Part shown: piece after piece, positions 18,752 to 28,028 of the stretch
Layout of the letters: each line of letters opens with the position of its first letter
Numbering within the stretch: position 1 is the stretch's first letter
Assembly (NCBI RefSeq): GCF_002749615.1
Contig: NZ_CP024201.1
Location: 62,001 to 126,000, forward strand
Length of the DNA stretch: 64,000 bases
Direction of reading: 5' to 3'
Source of the DNA: Caulobacter mirabilis
GTDB taxonomy: Bacteria > Pseudomonadota > Alphaproteobacteria > Caulobacterales > Caulobacteraceae
Notes under the pieces: generated by a model
Databases searched by the model: none
Told to the model about the DNA's origin: nothing
Seen by the model: the letters and a program-made list of their open reading frames with translations, nothing else
Made by a program: the position numbers and the translations under genes

Positions 18752-19798
18752 GTGATCATCTCGAAACGCCCCGAGGTCGAACGCTTCCTCAAGGGCCCCG
18801 AGCCTCAGTTCCGCGCGGCCCTGATCTACGGCAAGGACCGGGGCGGCGTGCGCGAACGCGCCGACCGCCTGGCCAAGGTCGTCACCGCCAACCCCGACGA
18901 TCCGTTCGACTCCGCCCTGCTGACCGACGACGAGGCCGAAGGCGGCCGTCTCGAAGGCGAACTCTCGGCCATCTCGATGATGGGCGGCCGCCGTCTGGTG
19001 CGGCTGCGGTTCACCGGCGAGAAAACCGGCCCCGACAAGGCCGCCGCCGAGGCCCTGACGGCCCATGCCGAGGGCAAACTGAACCCGGACGCCTTCTTCC
19101 TGATCGAGGCCGGCGCCCTGGGCCGGGAATCGGCGCTACGGAAAGCCGCGGAGAAGGCCGCCAGCTGCGCCGCCATCCCCTGCTACGAGGACGAGCCCGG
19201 CGATGTCGCCAGGCTGGTCCGTGAGGCCCTTGCCGCCGACAAGGTGAGCCTGGACACCCAGGCCCTCGAAACCTTCGTCTCGCGCCTCCCCAGAGAGCGC
19301 GGCGTGGCCCGGCAGGAGATGGAGCGCCTGGCGCTCTGGCTGGGCCCGGGAAGCGGCCGTACGGCCACGGTGAAGGATCTGGAGGAGTTCCTGGGCGTCG
19401 AGCCCGAAGCCTCGCTGCTGGACGCCGCCGCCGACGCCTTTGGCGGGAAGCTGGCGGCGGCGCATGCGGGTTTGCGCCGGGCCGCGGCCGAAGGGGAGGG
19501 CGGTCCCGCCGCCGTCCGCGCCATGAGCCTGCACCTCGCCCGGCTGCGCCGGACCCTGACCCTGGCCGCCAACGGCGCCACCCTGCCGGAAGCGGCCAAG
19601 GCCTCAGGCGTCTTCTGGAAGCAGGAGCGGGAGTTCCTCCGCCAGGCCCGCGCCTGGTCGCTCGAGCATCTCACGGCCCTGCAGCCGGAAGTGCTGGCCG
19701 CGGACATGGCCTGCAAGAGCTCAGGCGCGCCGGATCAGCTCATAGCCGAGCGACTGGCGCTCACCATCGCTGGGCGAGCGCGGCGGCTGGGACTGTAG
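18752..19798 (+). CDS. holA: DNA polymerase III delta subunit
   Basis: A 348-residue clamp-loader subunit that opens the beta clamp. The N-terminal domain has RAALIYGKDRGGVRERA in place of a functional P-loop, followed by LTDDEAE and the C-terminal collar helices. GTG at 18752 is the likely start because the conserved sequence begins right after it (IISKRPEVERFL). The longer upstream frame overlaps lptE and is not real. It is the last gene of the leuS run and converges on parB. Confidence 0.93.
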   Translation: MIISKRPEVERFLKGPEPQFRAALIYGKDRGGVRERADRLAKVVTANPDDPFDSALLTDDEAEGGRLEGELSAISMMGGRRLVRLRFTGEKTGPDKAAAEALTAHAEGKLNPDAFFLIEAGALGRESALRKAAEKAASCAAIPCYEDEPGDVARLVREALAADKVSLDTQALETFVSRLPRERGVARQEMERLALWLGPGSGRTATVKDLEEFLGVEPEASLLDAAADAFGGKLAAAHAGLRRAAAEGEGGPAAVRAMSLHLARLRRTLTLAANGATLPEAAKASGVFWKQEREFLRQARAWSLEHLTALQPEVLAADMACKSSGAPDQLIAERLALTIAGRARRLGL

Positions 19799-19832
19799 CG
19801 CGGCGCCGCGGCTCAGCTTGCACAACCCTCCG

Positions 19833-19865
19833 CCGTCATCCTCGCGCCCGTCGCGAGGACGACGG
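19833..19865. terminator. Palindromic hairpin after holA
   Basis: CCGTCATCCTCGCG pairs with CGCGAGGACGACGG with one mismatch and a 5-base loop, 35 bases after the holA stop. No T tract follows, so it may be a processing or attenuating hairpin rather than a classic terminator. Confidence 0.4.
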
Positions 19866-19925
19866 GAAGAGAGGACGCGACCCGAAATTCCCGGAAGGGC
19901 GGTCTTCGACGAGGGCGCAACCCTG

Positions 19926-19955
19926 AAAAGAAAAACGGAGCCGCGAAGGACTCCG
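19926..19955 (-). terminator. Rho-independent terminator of the parB operon
   Basis: On the minus strand a GC-rich hairpin with a TTCG loop (19936-19955, outer stem CGGAG/CTCCG) is followed by TTTTTCTTTT (19935-19926). It lies about 95 bases beyond the parB stop. Confidence 0.65.
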
Positions 19956-20048
19956 AAATTCCTCAATGATTTCAACGCCCCGGAAGGGAAATGGCCTCTG
20001 TGGCGAAATTGGGGGCGGCGGCCGTATCCGAGGCCGTCTCCCGGCGGC

Positions 20049-20948
20049 TCAGCCGCCCCTCGTCAGGCGTCGGCACAGGTCGTCGAGCTGCTCCAGCGTC
20101 TTGTACTTGATGGTCAGCTGGCCGACGCCGCCCTTGTCGCGGATCTCGACGGGCAGGCCGAGCACCTCGGCCAGGTCGTCCTCGAGCGCGGCGGTGTCGG
20201 TGTCCTTGCCCGGCTTCGGCGTCGAGGGCTTGGCCGGCTTCGCGGACGGACCCTCCTTGGCCAGCGCCTCTGTTTCACGGACGTTGAGGTCGCGCTCGAT
20301 CACCTCGCGGGCGAGGGCGACGGCGTTGGGATGACCGACCAGGGCCCGGGCATGACCGGCGGTCATACGACCCTCGGCCAGGAAGCCCTGGATCTCGTCG
20401 GGCAGGGTCAGCAGGCGCAGCGCGTTGGCCACGTGCGGCCGGCTCTTGCCGACGACCTTGGAGACCTCTTCCTGAGTTCTTCCAAAGCGATCCATCAAGG
20501 CCTTGTAGCTGAGCGACTCCTCGATCACGCCCAGGTCGGAGCGCTGCACGTTCTCGACGATGGCGATCTCGAGCACCTGCCGGTCGTCCAGATCGCGGAC
20601 CAGGGCGGGCATGGCGCGCAGTCCGGCCTGCTGCGAGGCGCGCCAGCGACGCTCGCCGGCGACCAGCTGGTATTCCCCGGGCATACCGGGCGCGGGGCGG
20701 ACCAGCACCGGCTGGAGCACGCCCTTCTCGCGGATCGAGTCGGCCAGTTCGGCGATCTGCGCCTCGGCGAAGCGACGGCGCGGCTGGTCCGGGTTGCGGT
20801 GGATCAGCTCGATCGGGATTTCGCGCGCGCCCGTGCTCTCGCCGGCGGGGGCGGGGGCGTTCTCGGCGTCGGCCTCACCCAACAGCGCGGAGAGACCCCG
20901 GCCCAGACCCCTGCGACCTTCCACCATCGTCGATGACGCTCCACTCAT
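20049..20948 (-). CDS. parB: Chromosome-partitioning protein ParB
   Basis: A 299-residue ParB. In order it shows the N-terminal ParA-stimulating basic patch (GRRGLGRGLSALLG), the CTP-binding domain with NPDQPRRRF and GERRWRA, the parS-binding helix-turn-helix (SKVVGKSRPHVANALRLL), a linker rich in Lys/Pro and the C-terminal dimerisation domain. ParB loads on parS and slides as a CTP-gated clamp; perfect parS copies lie 2 and 3.5 kb upstream in the same operon. It overlaps parA by ATGA. In Caulobacter the pair is essential for origin segregation. Confidence 0.97.
   Translation of the reverse strand: MSGASSTMVEGRRGLGRGLSALLGEADAENAPAPAGESTGAREIPIELIHRNPDQPRRRFAEAQIAELADSIREKGVLQPVLVRPAPGMPGEYQLVAGERRWRASQQAGLRAMPALVRDLDDRQVLEIAIVENVQRSDLGVIEESLSYKALMDRFGRTQEEVSKVVGKSRPHVANALRLLTLPDEIQGFLAEGRMTAGHARALVGHPNAVALAREVIERDLNVRETEALAKEGPSAKPAKPSTPKPGKDTDTAALEDDLAEVLGLPVEIRDKGGVGQLTIKYKTLEQLDDLCRRLTRGG
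20271..20278. other. parS half-site inside parB
   Basis: TGTTTCAC matches the left half of the parS palindrome, but the right half is not conserved (GGACGTTG). It may be a weak ParB contact or chance. Confidence 0.2.
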
Positions 20949-21772
20949 GCGGCTTGAAGCCGCCGTTCACGTTCACGGCCCACGACCTCGCGGGCGAGCT
21001 TGAGATAGGCCTGCGACCCGGCGCACTTCAGATCGTAGATCAGCACCGGCTTGCCGAAGGAGGGCGCCTCGGACACCCGAACATTCCGGGGGATGACCGT
21101 CTCGTAGACCTTGGACCCGAAGTGGGCGCGGACGTCGCCGGCCACCTGTTCCGACAGGCTGTTGCGGCGATCGAACATGGTCAGGACCACGCCCTGGATC
21201 TCCAGCGCCGGGTTCAGGCTGCCGCGCACCAGCTCCACCGTGCGGAGCAGCTGGGTCAGGCCTTCGAGGGCGAAGAACTCGCACTGCAGCGGCACGAACA
21301 CCGCGTCGGCGGCGGTCATCGCGTTGACCGTCAGCAGGTTCAGTGACGGCGGGCAGTCGATGAGGACATAGGTGTAGTCGCCGGCCACGCGCAGGGTCTC
21401 CAGTGCGTCGCGCAGGCGGTACGACCGGCGCGGCGCATGGCCCAGTTCGAGCTCGACGCCCGACAGGTCCGGATCCGATGGGATGATGTCGAAGCCGGGC
21501 AGGGCGGTCGGGACGGTGGCGTCCTTGGCCGGCGTCTCGCCCATCAGCACGTCGTACAGCGTCGTCTTGCGCTGCTGGCGCGAGATGCCGAGGCCCGTCG
21601 AGGCGTTGCCCTGGGGGTCGGCGTCGATCAGCAGCACCTTCTCGCCGACCGCGGCCAGGGCGGTGCCCAGGTTGATGGCGGTGGTCGTCTTGCCCACGCC
21701 GCCCTTCTGGTTGGCGACGGCCAGGACCCGCATCGGGGCGGGCGGTAGGACCGGGGCGAGCCTGTCAGACAC
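20945..21772 (-). CDS. parA: Chromosome-partitioning ATPase ParA
   Basis: A 275-residue Walker-type ATPase. The deviant Walker A is KGGVGKTTTAINLG and IDADPQGNASTG follows. It binds DNA non-specifically when ATP-bound and moves the ParB-parS complex poleward. The start is GTG at 21772, eight bases inside the rsmG end; an ATG at 21733 (MRVLAVANQ) would remove the short N-terminal extension. Gene order rsmG-parA-parB is the classical one. Confidence 0.96.
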   Translation of the reverse strand: MSDRLAPVLPPAPMRVLAVANQKGGVGKTTTAINLGTALAAVGEKVLLIDADPQGNASTGLGISRQQRKTTLYDVLMGETPAKDATVPTALPGFDIIPSDPDLSGVELELGHAPRRSYRLRDALETLRVAGDYTYVLIDCPPSLNLLTVNAMTAADAVFVPLQCEFFALEGLTQLLRTVELVRGSLNPALEIQGVVLTMFDRRNSLSEQVAGDVRAHFGSKVYETVIPRNVRVSEAPSFGKPVLIYDLKCAGSQAYLKLAREVVGRERERRLQAA

Positions 21773-22418
21773 GGGAGAGTCCCTTCACTTGAACGATACG
21801 GCCGCGCGGGTCGCTGCGGCTGACGGTCAGTTCGCTTTCGAATCTCCAAGCCTTCTCGGCTTCCTGGAGCTCGGATACCACGTCCTGACCCTTCAGAAAC
21901 AGACCAACGGCCCCGCGCTTGAGATAGGGCCGCGCGTACCCCAACAGTCGGGACATCGGCGCGCAAGCCCGCGCCGTGACGATATCCACAGTCAGTGACA
22001 GGTCTTCCGCACGTACGTTGTGAATCTCGGTGGGCAGGTCGAGTTCCTTCGACACCTGCGCCAGGAAGCGGCAGCGCTTGGTCATGCTCTCGACAAGGTG
22101 GACCTTGGCGCCGGGCGCGCCCTTGAGCATCGCCGCCAGGACCAGGCCGGGGAAGCCGGCGCCGGCCCCGAGATCGGCCCAGGTCTTCGCCTGCGGCGCC
22201 AGCTGCAGCAGCTGGGCGCTGTCCCAGGCATGGCGGTTCCAGAAGTCCGGGATGGTGGCCGGGCCGACGAGGTTCATCACCGCATTGCCCTCGGTCAGCA
22301 TCTCGAGGAAGCGGGTCAGGTCGGCGATCTGGGCCGGAGTGGCTTGGGTGAGGGCCTGATAGCCCGCGGCGTCCAGCACCGCGCCAGCCGCCTCAGGCGG
22401 CGCGGGGGCGTCGGACAT
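21765..22418 (-). CDS. rsmG: 16S rRNA (guanine-N7)-methyltransferase RsmG
   Basis: A 217-residue SAM-dependent methyltransferase (old name gidB). It has the motif [16 protein letters not shown] and a conserved NLVGP...FWNRHAWDS region. It methylates G527 of 16S rRNA, and its loss gives low-level streptomycin resistance. It overlaps mnmG by 26 bases and parA by 8, showing tight coupling in the operon. Confidence 0.95.
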   Translation of the reverse strand: MSDAPAPPEAAGAVLDAAGYQALTQATPAQIADLTRFLEMLTEGNAVMNLVGPATIPDFWNRHAWDSAQLLQLAPQAKTWADLGAGAGFPGLVLAAMLKGAPGAKVHLVESMTKRCRFLAQVSKELDLPTEIHNVRAEDLSLTVDIVTARACAPMSRLLGYARPYLKRGAVGLFLKGQDVVSELQEAEKAWRFESELTVSRSDPRGRIVQVKGLSRV

Positions 22419-24261
22419 GGGCGAGCAGGGCGGTCAGGGCGCCGGGCGTGACGCCCTCGATACGGGCGGCTTGGCCCAGGGTCAGAGGACGCACGGCGGC
22501 GAGCTTCTCACGGACTTCGTTGGAAAGACCGCCCACCGCCGCATAGTCCAGGTCGGCGGGCAGGCGCAGGGCTTCGTCGCGGCGGAAGGCTTCGACATCG
22601 GCGGCCTGGCGATCGAGATAGCCGGCGTAGCCCGCATCGATCTCGATCTGCTCACGCACGGCCGGCGACCAGGCGCCGATGTCGGGCCAGATCTCCGCCA
22701 GCCGATCCAGGTCGACGCCCGGATAGGCGAGCAGCTGGGTCAGGTCACGGCGCTGGCCATCGGCCTTCACCGGCAGCCCGGCCTTGGCCGCGGCGGCGGG
22801 CGTCAGGGTCAGCGAGCGGGCAAGCGCGCGGGCGTCGTCGAGCTCGCGTTGTTTCACGTGAAACACCGCCGCCCGCTCCGGACCCACGACACCGAGCTCG
22901 ACACCCTTGCCGGTCAGCCGCTGGTCGGCGTTGTCGGCCCGCAGCAACAGCCGGAACTCGGCCCGGCTGGTGAACATGCGGTAGGGCTCGGTGACTCCCC
23001 GGGTGACCAGGTCGTCGATGAGCACACCGATATAGGCCTCGTCCCGGGCGAACGTCGTCGCCTCCAGGCCCGAGGCTTCTCGCGCGGCGTTCATGCCGGC
23101 CACCAGGCCCTGGGCGCCGGCTTCCTCATACCCGGTCGTGCCGTTGATCTGGCCCGCCAGGTAAAGGCCCGGCAAGCGCTTCACCTCCAGCGTCGGATAC
23201 AGCTCGCGCGGATCCACATAGTCGTACTCAATCGCGTAGCCGAACCGCCGGACCTCGACATTCTCCAGCCCCACGATGGTGCGCAGGAACAGCAGCTGGG
23301 TCTCCTCCGAGACCGAGGTCGAGACCCCGTTCGGATAGACCGTGTCGTCGTCCAGGCCTTCGGGCTCCAGGAAGATCTGGTGGCTGGTCTTGTCGGCGAA
23401 CCGGACGACCTTGTCCTCGATCGACGGGCAGTAGCGCGGGCCTCGGCCCTCGATCCGCCCGCCGTAGACCGCCGACTCCGTCAGGCGCTCGGCGATAATC
23501 CGGTGGGTCTCGGCATTGGTCCAGGTGATGCCGCACCGGATCTGCGGCACGTCGATCCGATCGTTCAGGAAAGAGAAGGGGACGGGCGTCTCGTCCGCCG
23601 ACTGCATCTCCAGCCGGTCCCAGGCGATGGTCGAGCCGTCGAGCCGGGCAGGGGTGCCGGTCTTGAGGCGCCCCATGTCCAGCCCCAGGGCATACAGGCG
23701 ATCCGACAGGCCGATGGACGGCTGATCGCCGACCCGGCCCGCGGGAATGCGCTTGTCGCCGAGGTGGATGATCCCTTTCAGGAAGGTGCCGGTGGTCAGC
23801 ACCACGCGGCCTGCCGGATACTCGGTTCCGGAGGCGCCGATCGCGCCCGCGACGACGCCGTCGACCACGATCAGGTCTTCGACGGCGTCGGCGACGATAT
23901 CGAGGTTGGAGTAGGCGGCCAGCTCGGCCTGCATGGCTTCGCGATAGAGCCGGCGGTCGATCTGCGAGCGCGGCCCGCGCACGGCCGGCCCCTTGGACCG
24001 GTTCAGCATGCGGAACTGGATGCCGGCCTTGTCCGCCAGCCGACCCATCAGGCCGTCCAGGGCGTCGATCTCCCGGACGAGGTGGCCCTTGCCCAGGCCG
24101 CCGATGGCCGGGTTGCAGCTCATCTCGCCGATGGTCTCGATCTTGTGCGTCAGCAGCAGGGTGCGCGCGCCGACGCGCGCCGACGCGGCCGCGGCTTCGC
24201 AACCGGCGTGTCCGCCGCCGATCACGATCACGTCCCAGGCGCTGGAAGAGGTGCTGGCCAT
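22393..24261 (-). CDS. mnmG: tRNA uridine-34 carboxymethylaminomethyl synthesis protein MnmG
   Basis: A 622-residue FAD protein (old name gidA). It has the dinucleotide-binding motif [12 protein letters not shown] at the N-terminus, [24 protein letters not shown], and [15 protein letters not shown]. With MnmE it modifies the wobble uridine of certain tRNAs. The ATG at 24261 is used; a GTG one codon earlier is possible. The gene contains a perfect parS site at 22850-22865, as also recalled for Caulobacter. Confidence 0.96.
   Translation of the reverse strand: MASTSSSAWDVIVIGGGHAGCEAAAASARVGARTLLLTHKIETIGEMSCNPAIGGLGKGHLVREIDALDGLMGRLADKAGIQFRMLNRSKGPAVRGPRSQIDRRLYREAMQAELAAYSNLDIVADAVEDLIVVDGVVAGAIGASGTEYPAGRVVLTTGTFLKGIIHLGDKRIPAGRVGDQPSIGLSDRLYALGLDMGRLKTGTPARLDGSTIAWDRLEMQSADETPVPFSFLNDRIDVPQIRCGITWTNAETHRIIAERLTESAVYGGRIEGRGPRYCPSIEDKVVRFADKTSHQIFLEPEGLDDDTVYPNGVSTSVSEETQLLFLRTIVGLENVEVRRFGYAIEYDYVDPRELYPTLEVKRLPGLYLAGQINGTTGYEEAGAQGLVAGMNAAREASGLEATTFARDEAYIGVLIDDLVTRGVTEPYRMFTSRAEFRLLLRADNADQRLTGKGVELGVVGPERAAVFHVKQRELDDARALARSLTLTPAAAAKAGLPVKADGQRRDLTQLLAYPGVDLDRLAEIWPDIGAWSPAVREQIEIDAGYAGYLDRQAADVEAFRRDEALRLPADLDYAAVGGLSNEVREKLAAVRPLTLGQAARIEGVTPGALTALLAHVRRPRAA
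22850..22865. other. parS: parS site 1 (inside mnmG)
   Basis: TGTTTCACGTGAAACA is a perfect 16-bp palindrome identical to the consensus ParB-binding site. It lies within the mnmG coding sequence, 1.9 kb upstream of the parB start. Confidence 0.95.
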
Positions 24262-24396
24262 CACGAATGTCCGAAAGCGAACGCCCCCGACGGGCGGGGG
24301 CGACGGGGCAGGGTCTATAGCCGAAAGTGGGGTCGGAGTCTCGCGGACTCAATGACGGAGGAGCGACTGAGGAAGGAAGGCGGTTGCTCTCTGCCT

Positions 24397-24498
24397 GGTT
24401 CGAGACGCTCGCCTGAGGGCTCGCTCCTCAGCATGACAAATTCAGAGCCATTCGACCTTCGTCATGGTGAGGAGCGCTCGGAGAGCGCGTCTCGAACC
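24397..24498. repeat. Intergenic inverted repeat, family C
   Basis: Arms GGTTCGAGACGC... (24397-24437) and ...GCGTCTCGAACC (24461-24498) are nearly reverse complementary over about 38 bases around a 23-base centre. The arms include TCCTCAGCATGAC and GTCATGGTGAGGA. The element fills much of the mnmE-mnmG gap. It looks like a dispersed palindromic repeat, but no second copy is in the window. Confidence 0.6.
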
Positions 24499-24525
24499 CC
24501 GCACTCCGCTCCAGCGCCCCCTCAG

Positions 24526-24541
24526 TGTTTCACGTGAAACA
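24526..24541. other. parS: parS site 2 (mnmE-mnmG gap)
   Basis: A second perfect TGTTTCACGTGAAACA lies right at the stop of mnmE, 1.66 kb from the first copy. Two exact copies of a 16-mer within 2 kb of parAB identify the centromere cluster. Confidence 0.95.
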
Positions 24542-25879
24542 TCACTTCCCGATGCAGAAGCTGGAGAACACCCGGTCCAGCACCGCCTCCGGATCGACCC
24601 GGCCGGACACCCGCTCCAGCGCCCGGGCCGCCAGGCGCACGTCTTCCGCCGCCAGCTCCGGCTCTCGCTGCGCCAGCGCGCGGGCGACCCGTTCCGCCGC
24701 CTCCCGCAGACTTTCGGCGTGCCGCAGCCGGGTCGCCGCCGGGAACTCGGCGGCGGAGAGGGCGGCCACCACCCGCTCGGTCAGCCAGCTCCGGACCGCC
24801 TCAACGCCCCCGGACTTCAGCGAGACGTCCAAGGTCTCCAGCCCCTTGTCCGCCGCCGCCGCGCGGGCGCGGTCCCCATCCAGCCCCGTGACCAGGTCGG
24901 CCTTGTTGAGCAGGCAGAGATCACCCGCCCGGGCCAGCTCCCCAGCCTCGCGCCAGGCCCCGTCGGAGCCATGCGCATCCACGACCCAGATACGCAGGTC
25001 GGCGTCCTCGGCCCAGGCCCGCGCCCGGCGCACGCCCTCGGCCTCGATGGCTTCGTCGGTCTCGCGGACGCCGGCCGTATCGGCCAGAAGGGCCTTGTAG
25101 CCGCCCAGCACCAGCGGAACCTCGATGACGTCCCGCGTCGTCCCAGGGGTCGCCGTCACGATCGCCGCGTCCCGCTCGGCCAGCGCGTTGAGCAGGCTGC
25201 TCTTGCCCGCGTTCGGCGCCCCGACCAGAGCGATGCGGAACCCCTCCCGCACCCGCCGGCCGCGCTCGGAGTCCAGCAAGGCGGCCTGCAGTTCGCGCTG
25301 CAGACCTTCCAACGGCCCTCGCGCCCGGGCCGCGACGTCCTCAGGCAGATCCTCGTCCGGGAAATCGACCGCGGCCTCCAGCACGGCCAGGGCCTCGACC
25401 AGCGCCTCGCGCCAGCCGTCGTAGCGGCGGGAGAGGTTGCCGCCCAGCTGGTCCAGCGCCTGACGCGCCTGCGCCGAGGTCTCGGCGTCGATCAGGTCGG
25501 CCACAGCCTCGGCCTGGGCCAGATCCAGCTTGCCGTTCTGGAAGGCCCGCCGCGTGAACTCGCCCGGTTCGGCCAGCCGCAGACCGAGCGCCGACAGCGC
25601 CTCGACCAGGGCGTCGACCACGGCCAGGCCGCCATGGACGTGGAACTCCGCCCCGTCCTCGCCGGTGTAGCTGGCCGGGCCAGGGAACCAGAAGGTCAGG
25701 GCTTCGTCGATCGGGGCGCCGTCCAGGTCACGGAGCCGGCGCAATGACGCCCGGCGAGGGGAGGGAACTCCGCCGGCCAGGGCCGCGACGGCGTCCCGGA
25801 CGCCAGGTCCCGACAGACGCACCACCGCCAGCGCCGCGCGACCAGGCGCGGTGGCCGGGGCGAAGATGGTGTCGGTCAT
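24542..25879 (-). CDS. mnmE: tRNA-modification GTPase MnmE
   Basis: A 445-residue protein with an N-terminal tetrahydrofolate-binding domain ([18 protein letters not shown]), a GTPase domain (G1 [15 protein letters not shown]3 DTAG, G4 NKAD) inserted in a helical domain, and the conserved C-terminal CIGK. It partners MnmG in wobble-uridine modification. It overlaps the DUF6489 gene by ATGA. Its stop adjoins parS site 2. Confidence 0.96.
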   Translation of the reverse strand: MTDTIFAPATAPGRAALAVVRLSGPGVRDAVAALAGGVPSPRRASLRRLRDLDGAPIDEALTFWFPGPASYTGEDGAEFHVHGGLAVVDALVEALSALGLRLAEPGEFTRRAFQNGKLDLAQAEAVADLIDAETSAQARQALDQLGGNLSRRYDGWREALVEALAVLEAAVDFPDEDLPEDVAARARGPLEGLQRELQAALLDSERGRRVREGFRIALVGAPNAGKSSLLNALAERDAAIVTATPGTTRDVIEVPLVLGGYKALLADTAGVRETDEAIEAEGVRRARAWAEDADLRIWVVDAHGSDGAWREAGELARAGDLCLLNKADLVTGLDGDRARAAAADKGLETLDVSLKSGGVEAVRSWLTERVVAALSAAEFPAATRLRHAESLREAAERVARALAQREPELAAEDVRLAARALERVSGRVDPEAVLDRVFSSFCIGK

Positions 25880-26130
25880 TCGGACGGCTTGGTCCCGAAT
25901 CCGGCCGAGCCCGTCGCCGCCGTCATCAGTTTGCGGAACTGCTCCTGAGCGCCGGCCCCGAAAGCCATCCAGTTCTTCATCAGCTCATCCGGCGCCAGGG
26001 CGGCCATATTGGCCTCCATGCGTTTCTGCATCTCCTCGACGAGATGGTCGTTCAACGCACTGACATCGGGCAGGCCTAGAAAGGTTCGCGCCTCCACGGG
26101 AGTGCAGTCGATCTCGATGGTGACCTTCAT
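25876..26130 (-). CDS. DUF6489 small protein
   Basis: An 84-residue soluble protein. It starts [23 protein letters not shown] and continues with a helical Met-rich stretch ([12 protein letters not shown]), the pattern of the DUF6489 family found next to mnmE in alphaproteobacteria. It has no signal or membrane segment. Its stop overlaps the mnmE ATG by four bases, so it heads the operon that runs through mnmE. Function is unknown. Confidence 0.8.
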   Translation of the reverse strand: MKVTIEIDCTPVEARTFLGLPDVSALNDHLVEEMQKRMEANMAALAPDELMKNWMAFGAGAQEQFRKLMTAATGSAGFGTKPSE

Positions 26131-26226
26131 GGCCTCTTTCCTTGCCTCGGCGGCGGGTTTGTTATGGCCCGCGACGACGCCATCGCGTTAACACCACGCC
26201 AGACATCAAACGGGAGAGTACGGACG

Positions 26227-26925
26227 ATGAGCGGAGAACGCCTGACCATCAAGACGCCGGACGGCGAGTTTTCGGCCTATGTGGCCCGACCGGCGGCCGC
26301 CAAGGCGCCCGCGGTCGTCGTGATCCAGGAGATCTTCGGCGTCAACGCCGTGATGCGCGAGATCACCGACGAACTCGCCGCCGCGGGCTACCTCGCCATC
26401 TGCCCCGACCTGTTCTGGCGGATCGAGCCCGGCATCGACATCACCGACCGGTCGAAGGAAGAGTGGGATCGCGCCTTCGAACTGTTCAACGCCTTCGATG
26501 TCGACAAGGGCGTCGAGGACATTCAGGCGACGGTCGACCTGATCCGCAAGGACCCGGGCTGCAACGGCAAGGTCGGCTCGGTCGGATACTGCCTGGGCGG
26601 CAAGCTGGCCTTCCTGACGGCCACCCGCACCGACGTCGACGCCGCGGTCGCCTACTACGGCGTGGGCCTCGATTCGCTGACCGGCGAGGCGCAGAAGATC
26701 ACCCGGCCGCTGCTGATGCACATCGCGACCGAGGACGGCTTCGTGCCCAAGGAGGCCCAGGCCGCGATTCACGCCGCCCTCGACAACCATCCCCTGATCA
26801 CGATCCACGACTACGTCGGCCGTGACCACGCCTTCGCCCGCACCGGCGGGGACCACTACGACGCCGGCGACGCCGCCCTGGCCAACCAGCGCACTCTCGA
26901 TTTCTTCAAGGCCAACCTGGGGTAA
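26227..26925 (+). CDS. Dienelactone hydrolase family protein
   Basis: A 232-residue alpha/beta hydrolase. The nucleophile elbow is GYCLGGK, so the nucleophile is cysteine as in dienelactone hydrolase; the acid and base come from the TEDGF and GRDHAF segments. Family members open lactone rings or act as general esterases, and many are not in aromatic degradation. No other degradative gene is near. It is followed after five bases by a quinone-oxidoreductase gene, suggesting a two-gene operon. Confidence 0.9.
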   Translation: MSGERLTIKTPDGEFSAYVARPAAAKAPAVVVIQEIFGVNAVMREITDELAAAGYLAICPDLFWRIEPGIDITDRSKEEWDRAFELFNAFDVDKGVEDIQATVDLIRKDPGCNGKVGSVGYCLGGKLAFLTATRTDVDAAVAYYGVGLDSLTGEAQKITRPLLMHIATEDGFVPKEAQAAIHAALDNHPLITIHDYVGRDHAFARTGGDHYDAGDAALANQRTLDFFKANLG

Positions 26926-26930
26926 CCAGC

Positions 26931-27902
26931 ATGCTCGCCATCCAGGCCGTCCGCGCCGGCGGACCCGAGGTTCTCGAAGTCGTCGAGGTTCCGGTTCCCG
27001 AACCGGGTCCGAACCAGATCCTGGTCCGTCATGAAGCGGTCGGGCTGAACTTCATCGACACCTACCAACGGTCCGGACTCTATCCGGTCCGGATGCCGGC
27101 GGTGCTCGGCCTGGAGGCGGCCGGCGTGGTCGAAGCCGTGGGCGAGGGGGTCTCCCGCTTCGCGCCCGGCGATCGCGTCGCCTACGGCAACGGTCCGCTC
27201 GGCGCCTATGCCGAGTTCCATGTCGTGCCGGAGGGCCGCGCCGTGCGCGTGCCCGCCGGCGTCGACAGCCGCACCGCGGCCGGAGCCATGCTCAAAGGCA
27301 TGACGGCGGAGTTCCTGCTCCGCCGCTGCGCTCCGGTGAAGGCCGGCGACTGGGTGCTGGTCCAGGCCGCGGCCGGCGGGGTCGGAACCATCCTGGTGCA
27401 ATGGGCCAAGGCCCTGGGCGCCAAGGTCATCGGCACAGCGGGCGACGCCTCCAAAGCGGCGCTGGCCAAGGCCAACGGCGCGGACGAGACCATCCTCTAC
27501 CGCGACCAGGACGTGGCCGAGCGGGTCAAGACCATCACCGGCGGCCAGGGCGTGCGGGTCGTCTACGACGGCGTCGGCGCGGCCACCTTCCAGGGCAGTC
27601 TCGACAGTCTCGGCCGCCGCGGGACCATGGTCACCTACGGCAACGCCTCGGGCCCCGTGCCGCCGGTCGCGCCGCTGGAACTGTCGAAGCGCGGGTCGCT
27701 GCATCTGACCCGGCCGACGCTGTTCGACTATGTGGCCACCACCGAGGAGCTGGACGAGAGCGCCGGCGCGCTGTTCGAGGTCATCGCCTCGGGCGCAGTG
27801 AAGATCGAGATCGGCCAGACCTTCCCCCTGGCCGAGACCCGCCTGGCCCACGAAGCCCTCGAGGCGAGGGGCACGACGGGCTCGACCCTGCTGCTGCCGT
27901 AA
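26931..27902 (+). CDS. NADPH:quinone oxidoreductase, zinc-free MDR family
   Basis: A 323-residue medium-chain reductase. It has GLNFIDTYQRSGLYP near residue 37, typical of quinone oxidoreductase 1, and the NADPH motif QAAAGGVGTILVQWAK. The zinc-binding cysteines of alcohol dehydrogenases are absent. It probably reduces quinones or activated double bonds with NADPH. Five bases separate it from the dienelactone-hydrolase-like gene. Confidence 0.92.
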   Translation: MLAIQAVRAGGPEVLEVVEVPVPEPGPNQILVRHEAVGLNFIDTYQRSGLYPVRMPAVLGLEAAGVVEAVGEGVSRFAPGDRVAYGNGPLGAYAEFHVVPEGRAVRVPAGVDSRTAAGAMLKGMTAEFLLRRCAPVKAGDWVLVQAAAGGVGTILVQWAKALGAKVIGTAGDASKAALAKANGADETILYRDQDVAERVKTITGGQGVRVVYDGVGAATFQGSLDSLGRRGTMVTYGNASGPVPPVAPLELSKRGSLHLTRPTLFDYVATTEELDESAGALFEVIASGAVKIEIGQTFPLAETRLAHEALEARGTTGSTLLLP

Positions 27903-27910
27903 CACGGGGT

Positions 27911-28002
27911 CGTCCCGGAAGCCTCGCAGAGGCTATCCGGGACCCAGAGACGACGCCGCGGCTCTGGGTCCCGGCTCTACGCTACGCTTCGGCCGGGATG
28001 AC
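27911..28002. repeat. Intergenic palindromic repeat, family B (copy 1)
   Basis: The right end CCGGCTCTACGC...CTTCGGCCGGGATGAC and the left end CGTCCCGG...CCGGGACCCAG form a long imperfect palindrome. The core CTGGGTCCCGG and the end CGGCCGGGATGAC recur, inverted, at 52757-52849. It lies between convergent genes and could act as terminator. Confidence 0.75.
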
Positions 28003-28028
28003 CACTGGAAATCCGAGCCACGCTTTCT

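Noticed and set aside
26184..26190. A TTAAC word upstream of the dienelactone-hydrolase-like gene as a CtrA site
   Set aside because: Only a half-site; no TTAA at the required seven-base spacing. The same holds for the TTAAC near 3525.
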